From Rhodoferax sp. (GTDB taxonomy: Bacteria; Pseudomonadota; Gammaproteobacteria; Burkholderiales; Burkholderiaceae_C): a stretch of 37,607 nt of DNA. The stretch lies in assembly GCA_026224975.1 (NCBI GenBank), contig JAMFRW010000031.1:1-37607 (forward strand), given 5' to 3'. The position numbers and the translations under genes were made by a program. Below, piece after piece: positions 26,520-34,719 of the stretch; position 1 is the first letter of the stretch, and each line of letters opens with the position of its first letter. The notes beneath the pieces were generated by a model that worked only from the letters and a program-made list of their open reading frames with translations, was not told the DNA's origin and searched no databases.

Positions 26520-27344
26520 TCAGTACGTCAACTGATAGCGGTAGGCCTTGTAGCGCAGCACCGCGGCCTTGGGTTTGATCTGCTCCAGCATGAGGTCGGT
26601 CGTGACCTTGTCGCCTTCGTGGAAGACCTGGCCGTTGAAGATCACCAGCCGGTTGGCCGGCACCGCGGAATACATCGAGCCGCTGACGCTGAGGTTCGGG
26701 AGCTGGCGGCGGATGTCGTCGGGGAGTTCGTTGAGGGCATAGATGCGCGGTTCGGTCGGCTGTGCGCCGGCTGGGTTCGATGCAACGAGTGCGACGGGCT
26801 TCTGGGCGATGGCCGGTGGCACGGGTTGCGCGGCGGATGGAAGCGCGAGCGCAACGGGAGGCGCCGTGGATGACGTCGGTGAAGCGCCGACGGCCGACGC
26901 TGCAGGGGCGGGTTTGCGCACTGCCGGCGCGGCTTCACGCAGCGCGGCCGCGATGGCCGGCACGGGCGGTGACTTCGCAGATGGCGTCGCCGTCAAGGTG
27001 GGCTGTGCTGTCGGCGATGCCGTCATCGGCGTTGGCGTTGTTACTGTTGCTGGCGTCGTCGATACCGTCGCAGCCGGTGTCGCGGTCGCGGCCGACGTAG
27101 TTGGCGCGGCTGCTGTCACAACCGTCTCACCGCCCCGCCCCACCATCTGCCACACCATCTGCCACACCAGCAAGCCCGCCAACACCACGCACGCCGCGAC
27201 AACGACCCAAACCCAAGCCGGCACACGGGAGCGCACGGCGGCCTCAGCCGCAGCCTGCCGAACCGGCTGCGCATGGATGCCCGGGACGCTGCCCCGTTCG
27301 CGTTCGGCTTCGGCCTTGCGCAGGGCGTCGAGGATGTAGGACAT
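26520..27344 (-). CDS. gspB: GspB-like type II secretion accessory protein
   Basis: GspB works with GspA to move or anchor the type II secretin GspD through the peptidoglycan layer. The 274-residue protein begins MSYILDALRKAEAERERGSV, the conserved cytoplasmic start of the family. A membrane segment follows at about 43-64 (AWVWVVVAACVVLAGLLVWQ), then a long Ala/Thr/Pro-rich periplasmic linker (about 75-205). The C-terminal domain (about 207-274) contains LNELPDDIRRQLPNLSVSGS and FHEGDKVTTDLMLEQIKPKA, the T2SSB domain pattern. A 12-nt tandem duplication (near 27142-27166) encodes WQMVWQMV at the end of the membrane segment. It starts 29 nt after gspA. Confidence 0.88.
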   Translation of the reverse strand: MSYILDALRKAEAERERGSVPGIHAQPVRQAAAEAAVRSRVPAWVWVVVAACVVLAGLLVWQMVWQMVGRGGETVVTAAAPTTSAATATPAATVSTTPATVTTPTPMTASPTAQPTLTATPSAKSPPVPAIAAALREAAPAVRKPAPAASAVGASPTSSTAPPVALALPSAAQPVPPAIAQKPVALVASNPAGAQPTEPRIYALNELPDDIRRQLPNLSVSGSMYSAVPANRLVIFNGQVFHEGDKVTTDLMLEQIKPKAAVLRYKAYRYQLTY

Positions 27345-27373
27345 GGTGGCGGAACGTCAGGTCAGTTGAAACA

Positions 27374-29119
27374 TCATTCGGCCGACAGCCGCGGCTCGGC
27401 TACGCCGGTTGCGCGGTTGAGCTGCATGAAAGTCGTCGGCCCAGCCAGGCCGTCGGGCTTCAGGCCCTGGCCGAGCTGGAAGGCTGCCACTTGCGCCTTG
27501 AGCGATTCACCTGAGAGCGCAGACGTTGCGCCGGCGGCATCACCCTGCAAGCCCGCCAACTGCGTCGCCAGCCCTTCAGCGACCACGCCCGAACTGCCGT
27601 CGACAAGCTTGCCGCTGTAGCCGGCTGGCGCGCGCCACAGCGTCGAAAAATCGCCGCGCCACACCTGCGCCAGCGAGGCGAGCGACACCGTCTGCGAGAC
27701 GCCGCCCATGCGCAGCGTGGCACCGCGTGTGCTCAGGCCGGTGAGCAGCGCGTAGACGGCGCGGCCGGTGTCGTCGCTCAAGGTCAGGATGCCAGGGCGG
27801 TCGAGCTGGCGGATCAGCGCCAGCGTGCTCGCCGTGCTCTTGAAGCAGTAGACCTGCTGGCGCTGTGCGCTGGGGCAAGGGTCGGCATCGGCGGCAAGCG
27901 TGAGCTTCCAGTCCGACGCCAGTTCGCGCCACGCGGTCTTCTCGTCGCGCGTCAGCGTCTTGAACTGCGCTTTCAGATCGATGGCGGCGAGCGTTATTGA
28001 GGGCGATGACGCGGACGATGGGGCAGACGCCGCCGCGGCCCCTCTCGCGGCCGAGGCCGCTGCAGAGATCGGCGATGAAGCTGCCGCTCCGAACGGTCCT
28101 GAAGCAGCCGACGACGCCGAACCCCGCGCCGCCACGCCCGACGCGCCCCCCTGCCCCGCCTTCGCCACCGCCACCGCCACATTGCCCGGCTTGCCGTTCA
28201 GGTACACACCCGCCCCCACCAGCGCCGCGCCCGTCACCAGCCCCAGCGCTACCCAGGCCGCGCGCCCCGGCAACCCACGCCGCGCGCCGGCCACTTCACC
28301 GGCATCGAACACTTCCCCCGCAGCCTTGTCCACGATAGACCGGCCCACGGTCGTCGTGCCCGTCGCGTACGCACCCAGCAGCGCGCGGTCGCACAGCAGG
28401 TTGATGCGCCGCGGCACGCCGCGCGAAAGCTGGTGGATGCGCGAGAGCGCCGCCCGGTCGAACGGCGGCGCGCCCGCCAGGCCAGCGATCGAGAGCCGGT
28501 GGCGGATGTACTGCTCGGTTTCGGCCTCTGACAGCGCCTCCAGGTGAAAGCGCGCAATCACCCGTTGCGCCAGTTGCTCCAGCTCCGGCCGCGCCAGCAT
28601 CTCGCGCAGCTCCGGCTGGCCGATCAGCACGATCTGCAGCAGCTTGCGCTCGTTGGTCTCCAGGTTGGTGAGCAGCCGCAATTGCTCCAGCACGTCGACC
28701 GAGAGCATCTGCGCCTCGTCGATGATGAGCACGTTGTTCTGGCCGACCGCGTGCGTGCGCAGCAGGAATTCGTTGAGCGGATCGATGCAGTCCTTCACCG
28801 TCGGCACGCCCGGCCCCTGGTGCCTGAATGGCACCCGAAACTCCTCGCAGATCGAGGTGAGCAGCTCGCCCACCGTCAGCTTCGGGTTGAAGATGTAGGC
28901 CACGTTACAGCGCTTGGGAATCTGCTCCAGGAAGCATCGGCACACCGTCGTCTTGCCCGCGCCGATCTCCCCGCTCAGCAGCACGAACCCGCCACCACCG
29001 TTGACGCCATACAGCAGATGCGCCAAGGCCTCCCGATGCCGCTCGCTCATGAAGAGGTAGCGGGGGTCGGGCGCAATGGAAAACGGCTCCTGGGTCAGGC
29101 CGAAAAAGGGCGCGTACAT
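27374..29119 (-). CDS. gspA: GspA/ExeA-type ATPase with peptidoglycan-binding domain
   Basis: The 581-residue protein starts MYAPFFGLTQEPFSIAPDPR at ATG 29119, the standard ExeA start; no strong ribosome binding site is seen. An AAA ATPase occupies about residues 1-270, with Walker A GEIGAGKTT (50-58), Walker B LIIDEAQ (131-137) and sensor region LIGQPELREML. A membrane helix is at about 288-307. After an Ala/Ser-rich linker comes a C39-peptidase-like region (DPCPSAQRQQVYCFKSTAST; GRAVYALLTGL), probably non-catalytic. A C-terminal peptidoglycan-binding repeat follows (AFQLGQGLKPDGLAGPTTFM). With GspB it should help assemble the type II secretin; no other gsp gene is in the window. It is divergent from the nucleoside hydrolase gene, with 217 nt between. 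Confidence 0.92.
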   Translation of the reverse strand: MYAPFFGLTQEPFSIAPDPRYLFMSERHREALAHLLYGVNGGGGFVLLSGEIGAGKTTVCRCFLEQIPKRCNVAYIFNPKLTVGELLTSICEEFRVPFRHQGPGVPTVKDCIDPLNEFLLRTHAVGQNNVLIIDEAQMLSVDVLEQLRLLTNLETNERKLLQIVLIGQPELREMLARPELEQLAQRVIARFHLEALSEAETEQYIRHRLSIAGLAGAPPFDRAALSRIHQLSRGVPRRINLLCDRALLGAYATGTTTVGRSIVDKAAGEVFDAGEVAGARRGLPGRAAWVALGLVTGAALVGAGVYLNGKPGNVAVAVAKAGQGGASGVAARGSASSAASGPFGAAASSPISAAASAARGAAAASAPSSASSPSITLAAIDLKAQFKTLTRDEKTAWRELASDWKLTLAADADPCPSAQRQQVYCFKSTASTLALIRQLDRPGILTLSDDTGRAVYALLTGLSTRGATLRMGGVSQTVSLASLAQVWRGDFSTLWRAPAGYSGKLVDGSSGVVAEGLATQLAGLQGDAAGATSALSGESLKAQVAAFQLGQGLKPDGLAGPTTFMQLNRATGVAEPRLSAE

Positions 29120-29249
29120 GGCGGGAAGAATAACGTGCCGATTTCGATCCCTCGGCGAGCGCCTGGAACGCGCGCCCCTTACGTCTGCAAACAGACTCCC
29201 GGGTAATCCCGGCTTCTCGCGGCCGGCTCTGAGGCGTCGAATGCCAATC

Positions 29250-29273
29250 GTTCGCGCAAACGTTTGCGCGAAC
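29250..29273. promoter_or_regulatory. LacI-type operator upstream of the nucleoside hydrolase gene
   Basis: A perfect 24-bp palindrome contains the 16-mer GCGCAAACGTTTGCGC (29254-29269), flanked by GTTC and GAAC. The core AAACGTTT with a central CG is the classic LacI/PurR/RbsR half-site arrangement; E. coli RbsR recognises AGCGAAACGTTTCGCT. The same 16-mer occurs at 31017-31032 before rbsB. It is 67 nt upstream of the hydrolase ATG, in the divergent gap shared with gspA. Binding by the RbsR of this window is inferred. Confidence 0.85.
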
Positions 29274-29336
29274 CCCGGTGGCGGCTTCGAACTGCAGGCC
29301 GGGACTACGACGCGTTGGACTCGAGGAGACAAGCAG

Positions 29337-30548
29337 ATGACAACTCACTTCAACCCGCGCGACAGCGCTGCGGCCTTGTTCGACCCGAACGGCGAGGTGC
29401 GCGTGGCGCTGCCTTCGCGCCGCCGGATGGCCCATGTCTTCGCCGCCCTGGCCTGCGCCGCCGCACTCATCGGCTGCGGCGGCAGCGACGACCCGGCTCC
29501 GCAGAAGATCATCATCGACAGCGACTACAACACCATGAGCGACGACGGCCAGCTCGGCGTGATGGCGGTGCAGTTGCAGTCGCAGGGCAAGGTCAAGGTG
29601 ATGGGGATCAGCGTGGTCTCGGGCAACCAGTGGCTGAAGCAGGGCGTGGCCGATGCGCTCAAGTCGGTCGAGCGGCTGGGCGTGGGCAGCCAGATCGGTG
29701 TGTATGCCGGCGCCAACCTCGCGCTCTCGCATTCGTTCGAGACCATCCAGGCCGAGATGGCGGCGGGTGCAGGCGGTGACGGCTACCTGGGCGCCTGGGG
29801 CACGCCCGAGCCGCTGACCGATGCCGACCTGGTCGCGCCGCCCGATGGCTTTGCACTCTACACCGCGGTGCAGACCAAGGGCGCCGTCGACTTCATCGTC
29901 GACACCGTCAAGGCCAACCCGAACGAGATCACCATCCTCGCCATCGGCCCGCTGACCAACATCGCGCAGGCCGTGCGGCGCAACCCCGAGATCGTGCCGC
30001 TGATCAAGAAGATCATCTACATGGGCGGAGCCATCGACGTGGCCGGCAACACCACCAACACTGCCGAGTTCAACTGGTGGTTCGACCCGGAAGCCGTGCA
30101 AACGGTGCTGCGCCTGCCGATCCCGCAGGTGGTGGTGCCGCTCGACGTGACCGACACGGTCTCGCTCACCGCGCCCATCTACAACCGCATCGCCCACCCG
30201 GCCCAACCCGGCCTGATCGCCGCCATCTTCCAGAAGCTCAACGGCTACGGTTTCGACGGAAAAAATGGCTTCGAGACCAACCCGAACTACACCCAGAACA
30301 TCTGGGACACGCTCACCCTCGCCTACCTGATCGACCCGAGCTTCGCCACGGAAACCACGAGCGAATACGTCGATGTGGTGACCACCGTCGGCGTCGATGA
30401 CGGGCGCTCGATCGGCTACAAGGACGCGCCGCCCGCCGGCGTGACGCTGCAGAAGATGACGGTCGTGAAGAAGTTCGACAACGCGCGCTTCTTCGAGTTC
30501 TATGTCGACCTGCTGACGCGGCCTGTGCCAGTGTCGCTGGGTCATTGA
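29337..30548 (+). CDS. Nucleoside hydrolase, predicted lipoprotein
   Basis: Nucleoside hydrolases use a bound Ca ion to split nucleosides into base and ribose. The 403-residue protein starts at ATG 29337, with GAGGAG 10 nt upstream. RRR (28-30), a hydrophobic stretch and the lipobox LIGC with Cys47 predict a lipoprotein outside the cytoplasm; an internal ATG at codon 31 could also start the signal. The calcium loop is IIIDSDYNTMSDDGQLGVM (Asp61, 63, 69, 70), longer than the usual DTDPGxDD. AIGPLTNIAQA, IYMGGAIDVAG and AEFNWWFDPEA (Glu244, Asn246) match the family. NIWDTLTLAYLIDP (Trp323-Asp324) has Trp where inosine-uridine enzymes have His, as in purine-specific hydrolases. A shared operator links it to the rbs operon, where its product ribose would be imported and used. 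Confidence 0.9.
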   Translation: MTTHFNPRDSAAALFDPNGEVRVALPSRRRMAHVFAALACAAALIGCGGSDDPAPQKIIIDSDYNTMSDDGQLGVMAVQLQSQGKVKVMGISVVSGNQWLKQGVADALKSVERLGVGSQIGVYAGANLALSHSFETIQAEMAAGAGGDGYLGAWGTPEPLTDADLVAPPDGFALYTAVQTKGAVDFIVDTVKANPNEITILAIGPLTNIAQAVRRNPEIVPLIKKIIYMGGAIDVAGNTTNTAEFNWWFDPEAVQTVLRLPIPQVVVPLDVTDTVSLTAPIYNRIAHPAQPGLIAAIFQKLNGYGFDGKNGFETNPNYTQNIWDTLTLAYLIDPSFATETTSEYVDVVTTVGVDDGRSIGYKDAPPAGVTLQKMTVVKKFDNARFFEFYVDLLTRPVPVSLGH

Positions 30549-30571
30549 TCGCCGCGCAAGGGCCAGACGCT

Positions 30572-30973
30572 TCAGTGATAGTCGTCTTCGAGTTGATGCC
30601 GCACCGCCGAGACCACCACATCGGTCGTGCCCACGATCTCGAACAGCGCCACATAGCCCGAGCGTCCGAACGAGATGACGAGTTCCCGCAGCAATGGCTC
30701 GAGGCCGGCTCTTCGGCAGATGAACGGCGAGATCTTCAGCGACTGCACGGCTGCATGAAAGGCAGCGAGGGCCTGCTCGGCCAGTTCGAGATCGCCATCC
30801 GCGCGATCGAGTTCTCGTTCGAGGATGAAGTCGAAGAGCCGCCCCAGATCAGCGTGTGCCTCACGCGTGAGGCGGACACGAAAGTCAACCTCGGCGGCCG
30901 GGAGCAGCCTCGTCGTCGCGCGCCGTAGGTCGACGCGTTCGCTGGCCTCTTCGGTCGAGATTCGGGGTATTCC
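30572..30973 (-). pseudogene. ParE/RelE-type toxin gene without start codon or antitoxin
   Basis: The minus-strand frame ending at TGA 30574-30572 encodes a clear ParE/RelE-superfamily toxin: VDFRVRLTREAHADLGRLFD, FILEREL, AEQALAAFHAAVQSLKISPF, CRRAGLEPLLRELVISF, GRSGYVALFEIVG and VVVSAVRHQLEDDYH. ParE toxins act on DNA gyrase. The frame is open back to a TAG at 30974-30976 but contains no ATG, GTG or TTG before VDFRVRL, only ATA, ATC, GTC and CTG codons. No antitoxin gene precedes it, because the rbs operator and promoter region begin at once. It is therefore probably a remnant of a toxin-antitoxin pair whose antitoxin and toxin start were lost, or it uses a rare start codon. It lies antisense between the hydrolase and rbsB genes. 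Confidence 0.78.
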
Positions 30974-31006
30974 CTATTCCCTCGACGAGCCTACGGCGCT
31001 TGAATA

Positions 31007-31032
31007 GCAAACGTTGGCGCAAACGTTTGCGC
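31007..31032. promoter_or_regulatory. LacI-type operator upstream of rbsB, with a second degenerate copy
   Basis: GCGCAAACGTTTGCGC lies at 31017-31032, identical to the site before the hydrolase gene, and 59 nt before the rbsB ATG. Directly upstream is GCAAACGTTGGC (31007-31018), which differs by one base from GCAAACGTTTGC inside the main site. The two centres are 12 bp apart. The overlap with a possible -35 (TTGGCG, 31014-31019) suggests repression by blocking polymerase. The regulator is most likely the RbsR encoded in the operon. Confidence 0.83.
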
Positions 31033-31091
31033 AACGACTACAGCGGCGGCTTCGGTGCCCGTCGCGACCACCACCCTCGAGGAGACACCAC

Positions 31092-32045
31092 ATGAACAAG
31101 ACCTTCACCCGCCGCGCGGCTGCCGTGGCCATTGCCGTGGCTTTCGGCACTACGCTCCTGGCCCCAACCGCCCATGCCCAGGACGCCAAGCCCAAGGTCG
31201 GGCTGGTGATGAAATCGCTGGCCAACGAGTTCTTCAAGAACATGACCGAAGGTGCGCTGGCGTATGAGAAGAAGCGCGGCGACTTCGCGCTCAAGGCGGT
31301 CGGCATGCAGTCCGAAACCGACTTCGATGCGCAGACCGCCGCCGTCGAAAACTTCATCACGCAGAAGTACGACGTGATCGTGGTCGCGCCGGCAGATTCG
31401 CGCGCCATGGTGGCACCCGTCGCCAAGGCGCTGAAGGCCGGCATCACGGTTGTCAACTTCGACGTGGCACTCGACCCGGCTGCGCTGAAGAAAGCCGGGC
31501 TCGACGTGGCCTTCGTCGGCCCCGACAACCGCGCCGGCGCGAAGATGGCCGGTGACGAACTGGCCAAGGCGGTGGGCCCGGGCGCCAAGATCGTGGTGAT
31601 CGAAGGCAACCCCGGCGCCGACAACGCGCTGCAGCGCAAGCTCGGCTTCGAGGACGCGGCCAAGGCCGGCAAGCTGACCATCGTCGCTTCGCAAACCGCG
31701 CACTGGGAAACCGAAGAAGCCAACGCCGTGTTCACCAACATCCTGACCGCCAACCCCGACATCAAGGGCGTGATGGTCGCCAACGATTCGATGGCGGTCG
31801 GTGTGGTCAAGGCGCTCGATGCAGCCGGCAAATCGGGCGCGATCAAAGTCGTGGCCTTCGACAACATCCCGGCCATCCGCCCGCTGATCAAGCAGGGCAA
31901 GGTGCTGGCGACGGTCGATCAGTTCGGCGTGGACATGGCGGCCAACGCCATCGACTACGGCATCAAATCGCGCAAGGACAACAAGCCGCTCAAGGGCTGG
32001 ATCAAGACGCCGATCGAACTGGTGACGGCGAAGAACGTCAAGTAA
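31092..32045 (+). CDS. rbsB: Ribose ABC transporter, periplasmic substrate-binding protein
   Basis: RbsB captures D-ribose in the periplasm and delivers it to RbsC. The 317-residue protein has a signal peptide MNKTFTRRAAAVAIAVAFG with predicted cleavage after AHA29. The mature part follows the type I sugar-binding fold: KVGLVMKSLANEFFKNMTEG, VVAPADSRAMVAPV, VNFDVALD, IEGNPGADNALQRKLGFEDA, VMVANDSMAVGVVKAL and VVAFDNIPAIRPLIKQG. The start is ATG at 31092 after GGAG; the frame is open upstream but a signal peptide begins here. It is the first gene of the operon and overlaps rbsA by 1 nt. Ribose specificity is inferred from the neighbours rbsK and rbsD; some close homologues bind other sugars. 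Confidence 0.93.
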   Translation: MNKTFTRRAAAVAIAVAFGTTLLAPTAHAQDAKPKVGLVMKSLANEFFKNMTEGALAYEKKRGDFALKAVGMQSETDFDAQTAAVENFITQKYDVIVVAPADSRAMVAPVAKALKAGITVVNFDVALDPAALKKAGLDVAFVGPDNRAGAKMAGDELAKAVGPGAKIVVIEGNPGADNALQRKLGFEDAAKAGKLTIVASQTAHWETEEANAVFTNILTANPDIKGVMVANDSMAVGVVKALDAAGKSGAIKVVAFDNIPAIRPLIKQGKVLATVDQFGVDMAANAIDYGIKSRKDNKPLKGWIKTPIELVTAKNVK

Positions 32046-33697
32046 TGACCAACCCCGTCGCGCTCGAACTGCGTGGGCTCACGCGCCGTTATCCGGGCGT
32101 GCTCGCGCTCGACGGCGTGGACCTCACGCTGATGCGCGGCGAGGTGCATGCGCTGGCCGGCGAGAACGGCGCGGGCAAGTCGAGCCTGATCAAGATCCTG
32201 TGCGGTGCCGACCGGCCCGATGCGGGCACGATGAGCTTGTTCGGCGAGCCTTATGCGCCGCACACGCCGCTGGATGCGATGCGCGCCGGCATCCGCGTGG
32301 TGCACCAGGAACTGCACATGCTCGACGAGTTGTCGGTCGCCGAGAACCTGCTGTTCGAGAAGCTGCCGCGCACGAAGCTCGGCCTGCTGGACCGTGCGGC
32401 GATGACGCGGCGGGCGACCGAACTGCTCGCGCTCGTCGGGCTCGATGACCTGGCACCTTCCACGCGCGTGGCCGGCCTGGGCATGGCGCAGCGGCAGTTG
32501 ATCGAGATCGCCAAGGCGCTCTCCAGCCAGAGCCGCATCGTCATCATGGACGAGCCCACCGCCACGCTCACGCCGCGCGAAACCGACCGCCTGCTGCAGA
32601 TCATCCGGCAGTTGCGCGATGGTGGCGTGGCAGTGGTGTTCGTCTCGCATCATTTGCAAGAACTCTTCGACGTGTGCGACCGCGTGACCGTGCTGCGCAA
32701 CGGCCGCAAGGTCGCGACGCAACCCATGGCCGGCACCAGCACCGATGACCTGGTGCGGCTGATGGTGGGGCGCGACCTCGCCGAACGCGCCGAGCGGCAG
32801 CCGCCGGTGCTCGATGCGAACCGGCCGGTTGCGTTGCGCGTGCAAGGGCTGCGCTTTCACGGCCAGCGCGGCGCGGCGCCGATCGACTTCGCCTTGCGTT
32901 ATGGCGAGATCGTGGGCCTGGCCGGGTTGGTGGGCTCGGGGCGGACGGAGACGGTGCGCGCGATCTTCGGCGCCGACCGGCTCACGGCCGGGCAGATCTT
33001 TCGCGACGAAAAGCCGGTGCAGATCGCCAGCCCGCGCGATGCGCTCGCCCACGGCATCTGCCTCGTCACCGAGAACCGCAAGGACGAAGGCCTGGTGCTC
33101 GGCATGCCGATCCGGGCGAACATCAGCCTGGCGAACCTGGGCGCGGTGTCACGCTCGGGTTTGATGAACGCATCGCTCGAAGCCGATGCGGCCCAGCGCA
33201 TGGTGGCCGAGCTGCAGATTCGCCTCGCGTCCATCGAACAGCCGGTGCGCGAACTCTCCGGCGGCAACCAGCAAAAGGTGGTGCTCGGCAAATGGCTGCT
33301 GCGCGAGCCGCAGGTGCTGCTGCTCGACGAGCCCACGCGCGGCGTCGATGTCGGCGCCAAGGCCGAGATCCATTCACTGCTCGAACGCATGGCCGCGCTC
33401 GGCATGGCGGTGCTGGTGGTGTCGTCCGACCTGCGCGAGCTGATGACGCTCTGCGACCGCATGCTGGTCCTGAGCCGCGGCGTGGTGGCCGGTGAAGTGG
33501 CCCGCGCGCAGTTCGACGAAGAGGCGATTCTGGCGCTGGCTTATTCGGAGTACATGCGGCAGGGCGAACCTTCCGTTCCGGGCGAACACTCCGTTCAGGC
33601 TGAGCCTGTCGAAGCCCCGAGCACCTCGGTGCAGGCACTTGGACAGGCTCAGTGCGAACGGAGATGGAGATCGGCACATCCGAGCCAAAAACAATGA
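32045..33697 (+). CDS. rbsA: Ribose ABC transporter ATP-binding protein with a repeat-coded C-terminal tail
   Basis: RbsA is the double ATPase that powers ribose import at the inner membrane. The first domain has a canonical Walker [10 protein letters not shown] (39-47), signature [18 protein letters not shown] and Walker [12 protein letters not shown]. The second has the degenerate P-loop GLVGSGRTE usual for sugar importers, signature [16 protein letters not shown] and [15 protein letters not shown]. The protein has 550 residues, about 40-50 more than usual. The excess is the C-terminal tail after YSEYMRQGE, which is encoded by an interspersed palindromic repeat at 33591-33661 ([20 protein letters not shown]). 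The stop codon overlaps the rbsC start as ATGA. The tail is probably tolerated decoration. Confidence 0.95.
   Translation: MTNPVALELRGLTRRYPGVLALDGVDLTLMRGEVHALAGENGAGKSSLIKILCGADRPDAGTMSLFGEPYAPHTPLDAMRAGIRVVHQELHMLDELSVAENLLFEKLPRTKLGLLDRAAMTRRATELLALVGLDDLAPSTRVAGLGMAQRQLIEIAKALSSQSRIVIMDEPTATLTPRETDRLLQIIRQLRDGGVAVVFVSHHLQELFDVCDRVTVLRNGRKVATQPMAGTSTDDLVRLMVGRDLAERAERQPPVLDANRPVALRVQGLRFHGQRGAAPIDFALRYGEIVGLAGLVGSGRTETVRAIFGADRLTAGQIFRDEKPVQIASPRDALAHGICLVTENRKDEGLVLGMPIRANISLANLGAVSRSGLMNASLEADAAQRMVAELQIRLASIEQPVRELSGGNQQKVVLGKWLLREPQVLLLDEPTRGVDVGAKAEIHSLLERMAALGMAVLVVSSDLRELMTLCDRMLVLSRGVVAGEVARAQFDEEAILALAYSEYMRQGEPSVPGEHSVQAEPVEAPSTSVQALGQAQCERRWRSAHPSQKQ
33591..33661. repeat. Inverted CTTCGACAGGCTCAG repeat pair at the rbsA/rbsC border
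   Basis: The left arm is CCGTTCAGGCTGAGCCTGTC plus GAAG (33591-33614), and the right arm CTTGGACAGGCTCAGTGCGA plus ACGG (33638-33661). They are nearly complementary over about 24 bases with an intervening loop of about 23 nt, so the mRNA should form a long hairpin. It lies within the 3' end of rbsA, just before the rbsC start at 33694. It is in the same family as the copies at 22080 and 25731. Confidence 0.85.
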
Positions 33698-34719
33698 CAA
33701 CCCCAACCCCCTCAACCGCCCCGCGCGCTGCACGGCTAACACCCCCCAGCACCCTCCGCAGCAAATCCCAAACCGTGCTGCGCGAAGCCGGCATCGGCGT
33801 CGCCCTCGTGCTGCTCGTCGGCGTGTTCGCACTCCACTCGCCGATCTTTCTGACGACCGGCAACATCACCAACATCTTCACGCAGATCTCGATCAACGTG
33901 ATCTTGGCCGTCGGCATGACCTTCGTGATCCTGATCGGCGGCATCGATCTCTCCGTGGGCTCGGTGATGGCGTTCTGCGCCGTGGTCGCCGGCACGGTGT
34001 TGAAGCTCGAAGGGCTGGATGTCGGCATGGCGATCTCCCTCGCGCTGCTCGCCAGCATTGCCGTCGGCGCAGTCTGCGGGCTGGCCAACGGCTGGATCTC
34101 GGCCTTCTGGGCGATCCCGTCGTTCATCGTCACGCTCGGCATGCTCAACATCGCCCGCGGCGCGGCGCTGCAGTGGACGCAGGCGCGCTCGATCTACGAG
34201 TTTCCGGATGCGTTCAACAACTTCGGCAGCGCGACCGTGCTCGGCGTGCCGGCCATCTTTCTGGTGGCGCTGGCGCTGGTCGCCATCGGCTGGTTCGTGC
34301 TCAACCGCACCGTCTTCGGCCGGCTGATCTACGCCATCGGCAACAACGAAGAAGCGGTGCGCCTGGCCGGCCACAACGTGCGCGCCTACCGCATCGCGGC
34401 CTTCGTGATCTGCGGCGCGGCGGTCGGCGTGGGGGCGGTGATCTACATGACGCGCCTGACCATCGCGAGCCCCATCTCCGGCATCGGCTTCGAACTCAAC
34501 GCCATCGCCGCGGTGATCATCGGCGGCACCAGTTTGTCGGGCGGGCGCGGCTCCATCGTCGGCACCCTGCTCGGCGCGTGCATCATCGGCGTGCTGGCAA
34601 ACGGCCTGATACTGATCGGCATGAGCGACTTTCTGCGGCAAATGGTCACCGGCTTCGTCATCATCCTGGCGGTGGTGCTCGACGTGTATCGCGCGCGGCT
34701 GACGCGTGGCGCCGCGTGA
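33694..34719 (+). CDS. rbsC: Ribose ABC transporter permease
   Basis: RbsC forms the inner-membrane channel for ribose. The 341-residue protein starts at ATG 33694 ([20 protein letters not shown]), overlapping the rbsA stop; an open frame begins earlier, at 33652, but within the repeat. About eight to ten helices are seen, starting with AGIGVALVLLVGVFALHSPI. The family segments are VILAVGMTFVILIGGIDLSV, SVGSVMAFCAVVAGTVL, YAIGNNEEAVRLAGHNVRAY and AIAAVIIGGTSLSGGRGSIV (the EAA-like loop contacting RbsA). Its stop codon overlaps the rbsR start by one base. Confidence 0.95.
   Translation: MTTPTPSTAPRAARLTPPSTLRSKSQTVLREAGIGVALVLLVGVFALHSPIFLTTGNITNIFTQISINVILAVGMTFVILIGGIDLSVGSVMAFCAVVAGTVLKLEGLDVGMAISLALLASIAVGAVCGLANGWISAFWAIPSFIVTLGMLNIARGAALQWTQARSIYEFPDAFNNFGSATVLGVPAIFLVALALVAIGWFVLNRTVFGRLIYAIGNNEEAVRLAGHNVRAYRIAAFVICGAAVGVGAVIYMTRLTIASPISGIGFELNAIAAVIIGGTSLSGGRGSIVGTLLGACIIGVLANGLILIGMSDFLRQMVTGFVIILAVVLDVYRARLTRGAA

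Noticed and set aside
28905-30545. Long minus-strand open frame (546 codons) opposite the nucleoside hydrolase
   Set aside because: It is the antisense of the hydrolase running into gspA in another frame; its composition (Asp/His/Arg-rich) is that of a shadow.
30545-30928. 127-codon plus-strand frame after the nucleoside hydrolase
   Set aside because: It is the antisense of the ParE-like toxin frame, which shows clear family motifs; the plus frame shows none.
33492-34718. N-terminal extension of the rbsR frame through rbsC, suggesting a fusion
   Set aside because: The extension is a shifted frame of rbsA/rbsC. RbsR has its own ATG at 34719, where LacI similarity begins.
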